Origin: Eudromia elegans | Lineage: Eukaryota > Chordata > Aves > Tinamiformes > Tinamidae | Direction: 5' to 3' | Assembly (NCBI GenBank): GCA_003342815.1 | Contig: PTEX01000197.1 | Span: forward strand, 1,096,799 to 1,160,798 | DNA: 64,000 bases | Shown here: piece by piece, positions 48,450 through 61,558 of the stretch | Position numbering within the stretch: position 1 is the stretch's first letter | Layout of the letters: each line of letters begins with the position of its first letter | The notes under the pieces: generated by a model | Told to the model about the DNA's origin: nothing | Seen by the model: only the letters and a program-made list of their open reading frames with translations | The model's database searches: none | Translations under genes and position numbers: made by a program

Positions 48450-51400
48450 GAACAAAACCATATCAGTTATCTGTGCAAATGAGTTATAGGCTCCAACATC
48501 AGGTGGCTTTCTTGGGAAATTTGGCTTTCTTTGGCTCTCTTTGTTTTTTCTCTGACCAGATCAGTGATTTCTCTGGGCTGAGTCTGGGCTGAGGTTGACT
48601 CACCTCTGTTGGCAAATAGACTCCTATAGCACAGTTCAGTATCTTGAAATTCTGTGGGACATGATGCCTTCCTGGGTGGAAATGGAAGGAATGAATTATG
48701 GGTTCTCCCTCCTGTGGGTAAGGAGGGTACCAAGAACTGTATGACCCCTCAGGGTACCTTGGTGGCTTCACACAGATGTCAGAAGTACTTGACATGATAT
48801 AGATGCAAGGGAGACCATATTGGTGAAGGAACCTTCTGGTGGTATCAGCTTCATTGTCATGAACACTGTTGCCAAAAGGGCTGATTTATTTCCCACGCTG
48901 TCAGCGATGCATGGAGCAGGGGAATGAAAATCTATTTTAATGCCAGTCAGTGGTGTTGGGTGAATATGAACTGACACAGGAATCCAGACAATTAGAGCAA
49001 CTTCCCTTGACCTGATATTAGCAGAGGGTTTTCTTCAAGTTGTGATAGATGTAGATCCTCAACTATTGATTTTTTCGGTACCTGTCCACGAATATTATGA
49101 TAAAGTGTTGTTTTTGTCAGAGTATTTTTTTAAGAGAGTGGAGTTACTACAGCTTTGTGAAATATTGGTGATGTATTTATCTATGAGCTAGCTAAGCACC
49201 ATGGCACACAGAGCATTAGAATTCATCATACTTGTTACTGCCCTTTTACAAATGACTTTGTGTCAACCAAAGCTTGGCTCTAAAAAGGCAGCCACATAAA
49301 GGTGGCTGCACAGCATCCTCTGCCAGGAGTCTGATTTCATCACAAAACATCTATTTCCAGGAACCACGGAGGTGAAGCTTTTCATGAACAGGTGAGGGAT
49401 GCAGCCCCAAGCGCTATAGTCAGGAGAGGACTGCAAATACAAATATAACAGGAAGTCAGGAGAAAATATTTGTCAGGGGAAGGAGTGAATGTGTGTCCAG
49501 AAACATTCCATGACTAGGAAAAACACAGAGTATTTTGGTATGGAAAGAGTCTCTAATGACTTTGTGATATCCCTTCTAAGCTTGACTGAGCTTCGGGATT
49601 CATGAGTGTTTTGCAAATAGGCTCACCTGCACCTCACATCTTCTGTTTTCCTTTGGCAGCACCACCTTTTCAAAGGACTCAGATGGTCTGTTTTACAGAA
49701 CATTTCTTCCATGACTTCAGCCCTGGTTATCAATTCTATTTCCCAGACCAAATGGCCCTGGATGTACCCTTTTCTCCTCTCACTCATCTATTGTGCCTAT
49801 CCAGGAAATCTTTCAAGTTCCAATTTCATTTTCCTCAGTCACATCTGGACAACTTAATCATTTCAACATCCAGCCATGAATGCTTGGCTTCCCTAGAATT
49901 GTCAGAGAACTCTTACATAGGCAAGGCCCTTGGAGAAAACAGACTAATGGGCAGTACTCCTTAAGGTACCTCATGAACTGAAAATAATGTAGTCATGACA
50001 TCTGTGGCTGGATTAGCCCTTTCAAGAGGCAAAACTTATTAACTGAGGCTTGGGGCTGTGGGTGACTCCAAAGGACACTTGCTAAAGAAGTCTCTGGACC
50101 ACATCATCTTGCATAACTGCAAATGAGATGTTTTCAAATTTGCTGCATATGGAATGAAATATTTTGATTAAAGTCCTACACACTGTAATTGGCAATTCAT
50201 TCATTCTTGTTGAAGGAAATTCATTCATTCCTGTTGAAGGAGTCAGACCACGTACAACTGGCCAAAGTGCAGTCAGAGTGAGGCCACTTTTGCCATAATG
50301 GAGTTGTTCTTTTTCATCATTATCAAGGGGAGGTGATACCTTTGAAGTCAAGAGGATAGGCAGATGCCAGCCAGTGGGTGATTGCCAAACAATTTTGTTC
50401 AGTCCTCACCACAGAACCCTGAGGCAGAAGCAAATTTTCCTGAGTGAAAAAAAATCAATCAAACAAACAAATAAAACGTGAGTCTCACACAGGTGTAACA
50501 GAGGACATCTGAACTGATGTGTTGGATTACTTGTTTTTGGAAGCCACTGATAATCCAGAGCCACTTTTCAAGGCATAGACTGTTCAAAATTTTTGACAAA
50601 CACATAAATTGGTACTGAAGTTTCTAAACTGGAGAATAAAGATCTCATCATTATACAGAGTTTCCAGTAGGAAAAGAACAGGGATATCTTCTTGCCTACA
50701 GCTTGGGTAGGACAACAACTTCTGGGTCCATGTGGTCTGCCAGGAAAAGTTCTACACAAGCCTGGTCCTGCCTCCCCCGGGCAGTCACAATGAGTCCTCC
50801 TATCTGAGAAGATATAAAACAAGGGTAAAACATCATTTCTTTTACTCTGTGGTGAGCCAAACAGCTTTGTTTTTGCAAGCCTCACACAGCTCACTCCAAC
50901 TTTTCATTTGACCAGACACCTGCTCCAGAAGAGTGTCTAGAGAGAAGGGGAAGAAGGAGCACAGTGAGCAGCTTGGGTGATGAAATCCCCATTTTTCCTG
51001 TCATGCTGGGGCCCTGCAACCCTGTGTTACAGCTGGCAACTGAACAGGGACCCAGGGACTGCAGGGGCAAATGCTCAAGGCTTGCAGCGGTCAGCACTGA
51101 TGGAAGGCTGGAGAGGAGGCCCTGTCTCAAGGTCTGTATCAAACTGAAAGTACCAGACCATGTGGTCTATCTTGTGCAGTAGATTAAACTGTCTGAAAGG
51201 AGACCAGGTTGTATACACTGAGACCAAGGCAATACACACCATCTCAGTAAAAACCTGTTTAGCACAAGTTACTTTAGACTTCTGATGTATTTGTACAGTT
51301 ATCATTAATTTTCTTTCCCCAGTTGGCCTACTTTGCCATGGTTAAATTAACTCTTTCAGTCATTCCTACTCTGTCAGATTTCTTTCTTATTAGATTCCCT

Positions 51401-52589
51401 CCAGCATTCGCTTAAGGACTCAGGCATTATTATGCTTTTCAGAACAAAATTATTTTTTGTGTTCTTTCCAATAGTGTGAACCCCTCTCCTTGCTTATTCT
51501 CTGATCTTGCCTAACTGATACGTTCGCCATGCAATCAGTGGGGAATATTAATCAGGTCCTAGTGGGTTCTTTATAATTTGGATTGTCGGCCATGAAATGC
51601 ATTGTCTTCAAGCCATAAAAGGTGCTTTCATAAGCAGTAGAAGCAACACGATATAGTTTCCTAAGGCTGTGTCTAGAATTTGAATGTTACTGTCTAATAA
51701 TGGTTGCGCTGACACAGCTGTTTTTCCTTTAGTCAGGGCATTAATAGTGTTTGTCCCTATTCAGAGACTTCTATTTGTTAAATATGTTGGAACTTAACAT
51801 TTTTGAAATCTTTCCCACTTTATTGACGGTGTTTGGAACCAGACAACAGTTTCAAATTCTTTGTGGAAGGGTCTCGCTGTGGCAGAAACACATACATATG
51901 ATCAGAGAGCTTAGTTTTCGAACCAAGTTTCCTTAGGTTTTAGTTTTCTTAAGTTTTAGAATTTGCAGGAAAAAAGATGCTGTTTTTTCACTATGGTTTT
52001 GCTCAAACAGGGCAGATAGAAGAATACATGTCTTAGTTATTATTTTGGGAGGTAACAGTATATACTCTTGTCTCACCTGGACTAGAGAAAAAATCTTTGA
52101 CCTTCCCATGACGACAGAACTGCTGAAGAAGAGTGATCAGGAATAGGTCTTAACTTCCTCCATCCCAGCTTGGCCTGCCAACAAAAGATGTGCAGCAACT
52201 CATTTTGCAGAACCTTTGTAAAATGTGTGTAAATGGTGTGTTGCTAGAGCATGTTTCAGTTCTGGTTCTGGTGTTCCAGATGTATTGCTTGCAGTGGTGA
52301 GAAGCGCAAAGCAAGTCCTTGCTAGGGCTGAGGCATTTATCCCCAGGAATGCACATAATTGCATTGTGGCAGTGTGATCTGCCGAGGGTTGGAAAATTGC
52401 ATTAGAACCAGCCCCAGTAATTGTACTTTATTACTTGGTGGTTGCCTGTTGTGAAAAGAGATGCATGTTGGAGCCAATAACTCCTGCAAACAATGGGGAT
52501 TTCTATGAACAAGGAATTAGGCTTTTTAAAATTTAATTTAATTTTTGATGGATTTCTCCATAAGAGCAGAAAGGTGGCTATACTGAAAT
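48450..52589. other. Intergenic sequence, nothing recognised
   Basis: Apart from a 24-bp tandem duplication at 50194-50241, I see no gene, RNA or transposon that can be supported. Open frames up to 120 codons (49602-49964) have no family resemblance. Confidence 0.55.
50194..50241 (+). repeat. 24-bp tandem duplication
   Basis: AATTCATTCATTCTTGTTGAAGGA at 50194-50217 repeats at 50218-50241 with a single T-to-C change. Confidence 0.9.
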
Positions 52590-53060
52590 AAAAGAAAGAT
52601 GCATCCAGTTCAGTATCCCATCTCTGAGAGTGATTGACAGTGGATATTGAGGAAATAGAGGAAGAATGGACAAATATGCAGGATTGCTACCTCAGACTCT
52701 CCCAGGCTCCAATAAACTGCTAATCAGAAATTTCTAAATCAAATATATTGTCTTTGTATTTAATGTGCCTCAAGAGATTTTCTTCCAAGTATCTGCCCAT
52801 TCAATTTTGAACTATGCAAGCAATTAGCATCCACAACATCCATTGTCAAGGAATTCCACAGCTTTACTAGGCAATGTGTGAAAACTCTTCTGTCATGTTT
52901 GTTTTGAACCTGTCACCTATCAGCTTTTCTTAATATCCCCAGTTTCTTATTCTGGGAGTGACAGTGACTAATCAGTCCCTATCCCTTACACAGACATAAT
53001 TTCCATTTACTGCTGGTTTTCCCAGTTTTTCTCTTTTTTGACCAATCTCCTTAGTACTTA
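52590..53060 (-). mobile_element. Ancient CR1/L3-like LINE 3' fragment
   Basis: Reading the plus strand, the order TCCAGTTCAGTATCCCATCT, ATTCCACAGCTTTACTAGGC, GTGTGAAAACTCTTCTGTCA and TTGAACCTGTCACCTATCAG matches the antisense of old L3/CR1 3' regions found across amniotes. Its divergence is much higher than that of the copy at 47.3 kb. No coding potential remains. Confidence 0.65.
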
Positions 53061-56000
53061 GCATGGCTAATTTTGGAGCAAAAGGCATCGAGTCATCACA
53101 AAATACCTTACTTCTAATCATTGATTCACATCCAAGAGAGCAGAGTCTTCCAAATTCAAAAGTTTGCTGAGCAATGGTGTATGAAGTACATTCCTCATGC
53201 ATCTTCTCAGCCAAAGGAGTTTTGGCAAACGGAAGCTGCTAAACATTGGAGAAAGATAACCCTCATTAAAACACTGTTACGACACTTCACAAAGGTGGTT
53301 CTAAATGCATCGCTCTCTGCATCTTGCAATGTTTATGTGATTTCCAGGAATATAAGGGAAAGTAATTTGTACTGAGACTCTTCAATCAACAATAGAAAGC
53401 TATTCTACAGCTGGAATACTTGGCTGGTGTTCTCAGTGCAGATGGCAAGTTATGAACAGCTGTGTTGCAGTATGAGAAATATAATCAAACTGTCTGGTGA
53501 AGATGGTTAAGGGGCAGTCATCTGCAGAAAGTAGGGCAGCTTTGTGTTTGCACATGAGACTCCTCGGTGCTTCGCATAGATTATGCTGCCAAGGAAGAGT
53601 CTCTACTTTGTGGGGGGAACGTGGGAGTAGTATCGTTAGACCTCTGAAAAGGCATCAGACTCGTGATGATGCAACTTTGATTTAGTGAATTTAGTGAAAG
53701 ACAGTTTGTCTTTTACACAGAGGCTTTTAAACTGTAATGCTGTCTTCAACTGCTTGTCTGTGGCACAGAATAAAAAGATAGGAAAGAGCAGCAAGTGGGT
53801 GTAACAGCTGGGTACCTAGGCTTTGGAAATACTGGAAAGAGCTGCCCGCTGCTTCATTTTCCACCTGTTGCTGCACAGACTTAATCAGAAGTTAGAATTT
53901 AAACACTGGAATCAACTGATTTCAAGTCTGGTCTCCTTGCTGAGCTACTGGTCTGCAGATCTACCTGGCTCTGAGAGATTTGAACTCTTCCTCCTCGCTA
54001 CTCATTTCAGAGACAGAATAGTTCTTGTGTTGTCTATTCTTTGTAATTTGTAAGAGGTTGGACTATGGAGATACCTTAGTAGGGTGTAGAGCAGAATCTC
54101 TGCTTAGAAGTTCTTTACATGACTTAGGTACAGACTGACTGCCACTGAAGAACGGTTAGAAGGTACATTTGTTCGTCTAATCTCCACAAAGAGACATATA
54201 TGTTTAACAGCCTTTTGGCTCTTATCCAGTACCACAGCAGAGAGGTGGATGGACAACCATGTTCTCATTAGCGTGTTTTGGTCTTGGTCTGGAGAGGTCT
54301 GTTTTTCTGTCTCCATGTACAATTTCATTCGTGTCCACTGGGGCATATGGGGAAGTAGATTTTGTGAATGAAACCAGTTAGGTACTTCCTATAGAACAGT
54401 CACTGGAATTGAGTATTCTTAGCTACTGCTGTAATCTTGGGCGTAAACATGTTACCTAGATGTAAAAATCACATTGCCCATGCTATACACTATTGGTCCC
54501 TCAGCCTTACAGAGATTAATCTTTTTTTCTATTTATTTTCAGAAAATTACTTCATGATGGCACTACATTTTATTGGTCATATAAATGAAAATAAGAGATT
54601 GGAATTTTGTGAGGGCAGAGACTGTCTTTTTTTGGTGCCATATTACTTGCACATATCCCTTAGAGGCAATGCTTCATAATTCATTGCTAAATAATTAATA
54701 TTAATATGAAGCAGATACTACTCATGAAGTAATTAACCTCTTTATACTTTCAGGGAAGTCCTATGAAATGGAAGAGCAATTAAAGGTTCTTTAAACAGCA
54801 GAACAAAACTCCCACCAATATCGGTCAAGGCAGGTTAGGATTTGAGTCCAGTAGGATTTCTTCAGACACAAATTAAAGCTAACTTTGATCCTGTATAAAA
54901 AAGTTTCAAGTGTACTATTTTTACTCAGTCTATACAAGCATACAGACTGGATCAATAATTTTAATGTAAATAGATTTAGGATAGTATGCACTGAATGCAC
55001 TGAATTTTCCATGGAAGTGAGCAGGTGGATAATTCATGTTCAACGTCATACAGTGGATGGAGGTAAGGACAGGATGGCAAAAATAATTTGCAAACTGTAT
55101 CTTTAGGTAACATCATCTGCAGTCTATCTACAAAGGCATTCTCACAAAGAGAGCATTTATACATTTTGTTGTTGTTGTTCATGCCTCACTGGGACTTTTA
55201 CAGTCATTTCAATGTTCCTTCAGATGAATTCACATAGCCAAGTGGAGGAGACGTGAATTTTCTGGGACTTTGCTGCCATCATTGCTGAGAGAGCTGAAAA
55301 TATCAAGCAAGATCAGGTCACAGAGCCACCCCATATGACTTCATTTAGATAAGCCTTGCAACTTTGAATTCATAAGTTCATAAGTCACTCTTTGTGAATC
55401 AAAATGTAAAGAGAGACACAACCTGCATAAACTTGCTCTTGCAAAGTATCTTTAAATCAGTGGTGAGGTAGAGTTCTGAATTTGATAGTTCCCAACAGTG
55501 TTCACAAAGTCCCCCATTCAGGGATGTGTCTTGAGAGCATCTTGATGCACTGATAATCAACACCATCTATTCCTCAGAATTCACCAACGTCCTTCATAAG
55601 TCCTTCACTATTTCTTTCTCATCTTGTTATACAGACTGTTCCTTCTCTCGTGATACCTGGTAAAGGTGGTGGCTTTCTGCTGCTTTTGTTAAATGCATGA
55701 CAAAGAATACGAAAAATGTCAGTCATTTTGGTTCAGTATCTGGGGCTCTGAGGAACTTCCTGCTCTCAAGAATCTTCTTCTTTTGTCAGTCCTTGGGTAG
55801 CAAACTGAAGAGATTAATACTCTGTAATACAGTGGAAAATGAAATATCAAAGAGCATTGGCAGAGTCTTCTCGATGGCATGACTTTGCCAGATAAACTGT
55901 CTTACCTCTGTTCCTGTGTGTGGCACTAAGCCCGGAATTGAAACAGGCATCTCTGAGAAGACAAGTGTCCCAGGACTCTGCTCTCACTGCATGTCCGCAT

Positions 56001-59000
56001 GTTCGACAATATGCCCTGCCTCAGGAAGCCTGTTTAGGCCCCATAGTCTGTATCAGTCCGTGTCTGTGCAGCAAAATGAGCAACCCAGCGCATAGCCTAA
56101 CTCATCAACCTTCAAGACTAGGAGACCACAACGTCTGCAAGTCTTTTCAGATGTGTGTTGTCTACTACACCATCAATCCAGGACATACCTGATCATGACA
56201 GTATCAGCCTGGCCAGCACAAAGCCTATGCTCATGCCTGATCTGTGAACTCTGCGGTCAAAAGTGCACACCTCTTATCTGGAATTTAGAAGATGAATTAC
56301 TTCAAACACTTGCAAGGGCACAGCTTGTCATGTGGAAATCTGCACTTCTTGTGGATATAAAAGGGATTTGAAATGGTTGGTGCCCCCTTTCCTTATTTGC
56401 AATGTATATAAGATTGGCTTATTGCTAACATTTGCTCTGATTACCTTTTTAGCTCCTTCACAGCATGAATGCCAAATGCTCTGCTCTAGGTTAAGGACAG
56501 GAGGGAAGGTGGGGGCCAGCAAGACCCGCTGGCTGACACAGAGCTGCAATCTCTAAAGTTGTTTCTGACATTTTTTCAATGTCTAAGAGTCTCTTCTTAA
56601 AGGGTATTCCTTGTCCTGAGTGTGTTTGCATTAAAAGGAAGGAGCAAATGGTAAACAAGGAGTGGCTGAGATGCCTAGGTGAGGATCTGTTGTTCCTCTG
56701 GTTGCATCGGGTTGCATTTCCTGGCGTGAACGCAACTTATGGTCTGAGGTCTGGGGAAGGCAGAGCTCCAGGGGGCTGAGAGAAGAGCTGCAAAGAGGAG
56801 CCTGGAAGCCACCAGTTGAAGAGATTCTGCATCAAAAACTGCTCTTTTCCGCTAGCCTGTCTCTTTCAGTCTATTGAGTGTAGTAATAGACTAATAAACT
56901 AGCACTCTTTATTTTAATGCTTGGTACTTCTCTAATAACAAGGCTTATTTTTAAAATCTCACTCTGCCCAGTGCAGTATAAATCCACTGTTTCTAAAAAA
57001 CATCCCCCTTCACAGGTTTATACCTCTGGTTAAGAAGCGGTTCTCCTTGGAGATGCATTGCCATGCGTTAGCCCTGGCACAGATAATTGAAAGTCCTGGA
57101 AAAGCCGGACAGGCGCACACTCACAAGCAGAGCTCGCCATGACAAGCACACTTAGAGCAAAGACTCGCTGTCCTTCCTGCTTAGCAGTCTTGAGTGATAC
57201 TACAGCAGAGATGTTTATTAAGTGTTTTAATGAACATATTTCCATTTGTAAAATGAACATCGACATTCAATAGAAGTTAATTAAGATGATGTAAAATGTG
57301 ACCTTGAAAAGATTAAGTTACATTAGTGGCAACTTAACTTTCCCTCACGTTTCTTGAAATACAGCCTCCGAGTCCAAATCTGTAAAAATGTGTTATAGAT
57401 TTTCAAGGCAGCTTGTTACGTCCCCTTCTCTGAGTCAGCATCTAACTAAATAGGAATTTGACCTGAGAAAGTGAGATAGCAATAAAAACAATCAAAACAA
57501 CAACAACACCCAAACCCTAGGTGAATCAATTAGTGTCCTATTCATGTTGAACACAACCTTATGCTGGCTACCATGGAAATGACAGACATGTTCTTCTCTC
57601 ATAGCAAAACAGGGAGAAAACAAGCGTCTTACACTCTGATGTGAACCCTGTCCTACGCACTTCATGTATTGATCAGAGCTGGTATGTTGAGGAAGAAATT
57701 ATTATTGCTGAACAAGTGTCCTTGTTTTGCGATAAAATGCTGGAAATGGTGGAATTGCTTTGTTGCTTATCCTGTTATCCCAAGGCCAAAAAGTTTAGTT
57801 AATGAGGTTTTACTACCTGACCATATACACCTCACAGTCTGACAAATATCGAGATAACCTTCACTAAGTATCAACGCTATATGCACATCTGCCCCATGCT
57901 GGTGGCTTAGCTCGCTCTTGGAAGTCATCGGGGTTAAATACCAGAGCAAGTCACTGTAATGTCTCTGGTCACTGAATAGCACCCAAACAAGGATCACTTG
58001 AACAAGGAGAAGGTCAAGTAAGGGAAAAAAGTACGCAGTGAAAGAGATGGGGTCTTAGGTTGTGGCTGCATGGTATGTCTCCTCAGGGGGGGAAAGTGGA
58101 CATCCCCTCCCTGCTGGCACCTGTGAGGTGGTTCCCAGACCCTCTGCTGTGCTACCACAGCAATTACAGTCCAGACAGTCTGGAAACCAGGCACTGAAAT
58201 GGCCTGAACTGAAGCAAAACACCCAGACCTCCAGCCTCCCCAGTGACAGCTACCACTGCTCAGGGGCAAGGAGCTTGCAGACCCTCAGAACACTACTGAT
58301 CAGCTGGGGGCCAATAACACCTTACACCATCATAGCTCTGCTGCAAAGGTTGTCTGGGGTATGACCCCAGAGGGTGTTCCTGCTGGACTTCATCGGTCTA
58401 CTCACCTGCATAAAGTCACTCTTGGGCACAAGTGACTGCAAGATCAAAAGCCCAATTTCAACTCAGGTGTCCAATAGAAGAGTAAGCAATATAAAATATT
58501 GGCCTATAAAGCTTCTTTAATTTATCTTTCATTTACAGGGTGCTGAAGCTCCAGTTCCTTGTTGCTCTGGCCTCCCTGTTCACCCTGTTAGGGAATTGTG
58601 TTTCCTCCAGGCACTTAGAATATGACAAGAGCAGCCTCCATGTATGTACTAGAAAAAAAAAAAAGATTCGAGGCTCCAGTTCTGATATTTATTTAAATAT
58701 TGTGCACTGACTTAAGACATTATTACATAAATGCTCTGTCTACTTCCCTAAGGGAATGTTTTGAAGTGTTTTGATTTCTTTATGTTGTGTTCTTTTTATT
58801 CCATTTGTCAGAAAGTATTGCTGGGAGCCTAATGTAGACACTAGGAACAGAAAAAAGTCCCAACATCACCAGTGCTCAACCTTCTCTGCAACAACAGGCA
58901 GCAGAGAAAGTGGGCTTTGCCGCGGGGAGCAGGGGAGAGTAGAGGCAGATGTATGCTACATGTTCAGTAAGAAATCTCAAGCAAGATTGTCTAGGGTCTC

Positions 59001-59099
59001 ATGCATACAGCAAGAATGTCTGTGGTAAATCACAAAGTAAATTCAATGAAAATGGACATCTAGCGCCGATCTTTGGTTTACTTGGAAAATAATTTTCCA
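53061..59099. other. Intergenic sequence
   Basis: No supported gene or RNA. The block 57190-57420 is AT-rich with ATTA, TTAATTAA and E-box-like motifs and might be a regulatory element; this is a compositional impression only. Short simple repeats occur, such as GTT units near 55170 and AAC units near 57500. Confidence 0.5.
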
Positions 59100-60395
59100 A
59101 TCTTATTTATAGTAAAGCTTTCTCTTCCTCTCAGCCTGGTTCCTAATGCTAAACCTATTCTGGGCATTGTGGTAGGCATCACCTCCTTTCAAAAACTGTA
59201 ATTTCCTCAGGAACAAATCTTTTTACAGCCCTCAGTTTCCATTGGCAGCCCCTTTTCCAGTCCCACATCAAATATAGCTCTGAGCCTTCTCTTTTTCTCA
59301 ACTCCAACCTTCGACTCTTCAACAAGGCAGAGTCCCCACTGTGCAGACACTCAGTCTTCCTAAAGATGAATTCTGGTATCTACCCTCAGTTTCCTTTGAA
59401 TATCCACTCTCTTTAAATCTCACCAAAAATGTTCCTCTGTGCTTTCACTTATTCTTTACAACAAGCCTTACTCTAGTCTGAGCTTTAAAAATGATGCCCC
59501 AGCCCTTCTACAGATTAAGCATTCCTCAACAGAGATTTCTTTCTAGCTCTGATTTTCCTCTCACATCTTCCTTATAGCTCTCCCATACAACCATAATTCT
59601 GTGCTTTAACTTTTTCTCATTCCTGATTCTCAGCCTGTTCTTATGCAGACACATAGACCACAAACTCTACTCCACCCAGACTCTCAGTATTTGTCAAGGA
59701 AGAATTCAAGGTCCTGCCCTGTTTCTTCTTGCAATACCATTTCCAGCCCCATTCCTAATGTAGCTTTGGGTGTTCTCCTTCTCTCAGTCTTAATCCCAAC
59801 CCACAAGGACCCTACCCCATCCAGACACTCATGACTCCTCAGAAGAGAATACTGGCCCTTGTTTTCCTTTGGAAGATCCTTTCCAATTTCACTACAGTGG
59901 TAGCTCTTGAGTTGCCACTCATTACAATGTCGAACCACAGGGAAGACCATCCATACATCCTGAACCCTACTCCACCCACTATTTCAGTCTTCCTCCAAGA
60001 AGTCCAGCCTAACTCCAGCTCTTGGCTTTCTCTTTTTCTTCATTCTAACCCCAAGCTGACTCACAGATCCAGGGCCACAGTCTGTCCAAAGATTCAATAT
60101 TCTTCAGAGTGATGACCGTTCTCTTCCTCTTAGCCATAACTCTTGACTAATTCTTGATAATTATTTCTCAGAGGAGAATTCTTGCAACTGCCTTAAGTTT
60201 TCTTTGCTAATATTTTTTCAGATATACCTCTGGGTTTTATCTTTATCTCATCCCTATGCCTAAACCCCTAGGCAGAAGATCCCACTCTGTTCAGAACCTC
60301 AGTATTCTTCAAAGGATAATTTTAGTATCAATCCTTAGTCTTAATTTGTTTTGGAAGATACTCATGATGTTCCTACAGCTGTAGCTGTTAGCAAC
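59100..60395. repeat. Degenerate tandem array, period about 150 bp, about 8 copies
   Basis: A pyrimidine-rich unit recurs with three recognisable parts. Part B is like TTTCCAGCCCCA...TAGCTCTGGG...TCTCTTTTTCTCA. Part C is like CTACTCCA...CCAGACACTCAGT. Part A is like CTTCCTCAAAGAGAATTCTGG...CCTCAGTTTCCTTTGGAAGATCC. Part A starts near 59205, 59357, 59521, 59688, 59833, 59989, 60101, 60164 (a partial extra copy) and 60304. That gives spacings of about 112-167, apart from the extra partial copy. Copies differ greatly, so the array is old. Stops in all frames and lack of frame conservation argue against protein repeats. I do not recognise it as a named satellite. Confidence 0.75.
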
Positions 60396-60541
60396 CATTT
60401 AAGCAAATATGACATATACACATTCATGTGTCCACATGGGCTGCATGTGAGAGTGCCAAGTGAACTGGCCAGCCGTTGCCAAGTTGCTTTTTCCAAGGCC
60501 ATAGTGACTGGGGGACTTTCCTAATGGCAGAAAAAAAACCC

Positions 60542-60560
60542 ATATATATATATATATATA
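60542..60560 (+). repeat. (AT)n microsatellite inside CR1
   Basis: About nine AT units directly after an A-rich stretch in the CR1 RT region. Confidence 0.9.
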
Positions 60561-61510
60561 AAAGACAAATAATCCAATTGTCAAGAAGGACACACAATAA
60601 ATTCTAGCAAACTACAGGCCAGTTAGCCCTACAGTGGTTCCTCATTATGCAGTGAATGTCCCTGGAAGCCATGCCCAGTTATAAGAAGGTGGCTAGAAAC
60701 ATCAAGCATAGATTTACCTATCTGATTGCTTTCTGTTGTAGACGTGACTGGCTGTCTAGTTAGGGAGAGAGCAATATATTTTGTACACCTTTACTTTAGC
60801 AAGACCTTCAAAACATCCCCCATAGTATCCTTATAGACAAACTGGTAAATACAATAAGGATTGGTAGACAAAAATCTGGGTGGAAAATCAGCGGGACTGG
60901 TGAGCCTGCAGTATTGTAATCAACAGTACAAAGTCCAACAGGTGACTGGCTATTGATGTTGTTCTTCAGAAGTCAGTGCTGGAACCAGTATTGTTTAGTG
61001 TCTTTATTGGTAACATGGGTGAAAGGAGAAGTTTTTACTGAAACATGAAAGTGGTTGATATGATAAAGAGCAGGGCTGCTAAGCAGAGCAGCCAGGGGTG
61101 CTTGAAAAACGGGCTGAGCTGAACCTCACAAAGTTCCAAAATTCAATTGCAAAGTCCAGCACCTGAGGAGGAACCACCCCATGCACTAGTATGGGCTGTG
61201 GACTGGGTGGCCAGGAAGCATCTTTGCGGAAAAGCTCATGGAGGTCCTTGTGAACAACAAAAAAAACTGAACGTGAGTCAAGTGCCCTTGTAGTAAAGAA
61301 GAACAACTGTGTCCTGAGCTGTGTGGGAAAGGACACAGCCAGCAGATTGAAGGAAGTGAATCTGTTCCTCTGTTTGACACCTGGAAGAGCCTGTTTCAGG
61401 CTCCCCAGTACAAGAAAGATATTGACATACTGGAGCAAGTTCATTCGAGGGCTGCCCAGATAGGTCGGCACACATGTAAGGAAAGACTGAGGGAATTGGT
61501 TTTTTTCAGC

Positions 61511-61513
<3 letters not shown>

Positions 61514-61555
<42 letters not shown>
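61514..61555 (+). repeat. A42 homopolymer inside CR1
   Basis: An uninterrupted run of 42 A in place of the CR1 segment that normally reads like AGCCTGGAGAAAAGGAGGC. A minus-strand open frame of 167 codons across it owes its poly-Phe to this run and is not a gene. Confidence 0.95.
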
Positions 61556-61558
<3 letters not shown>

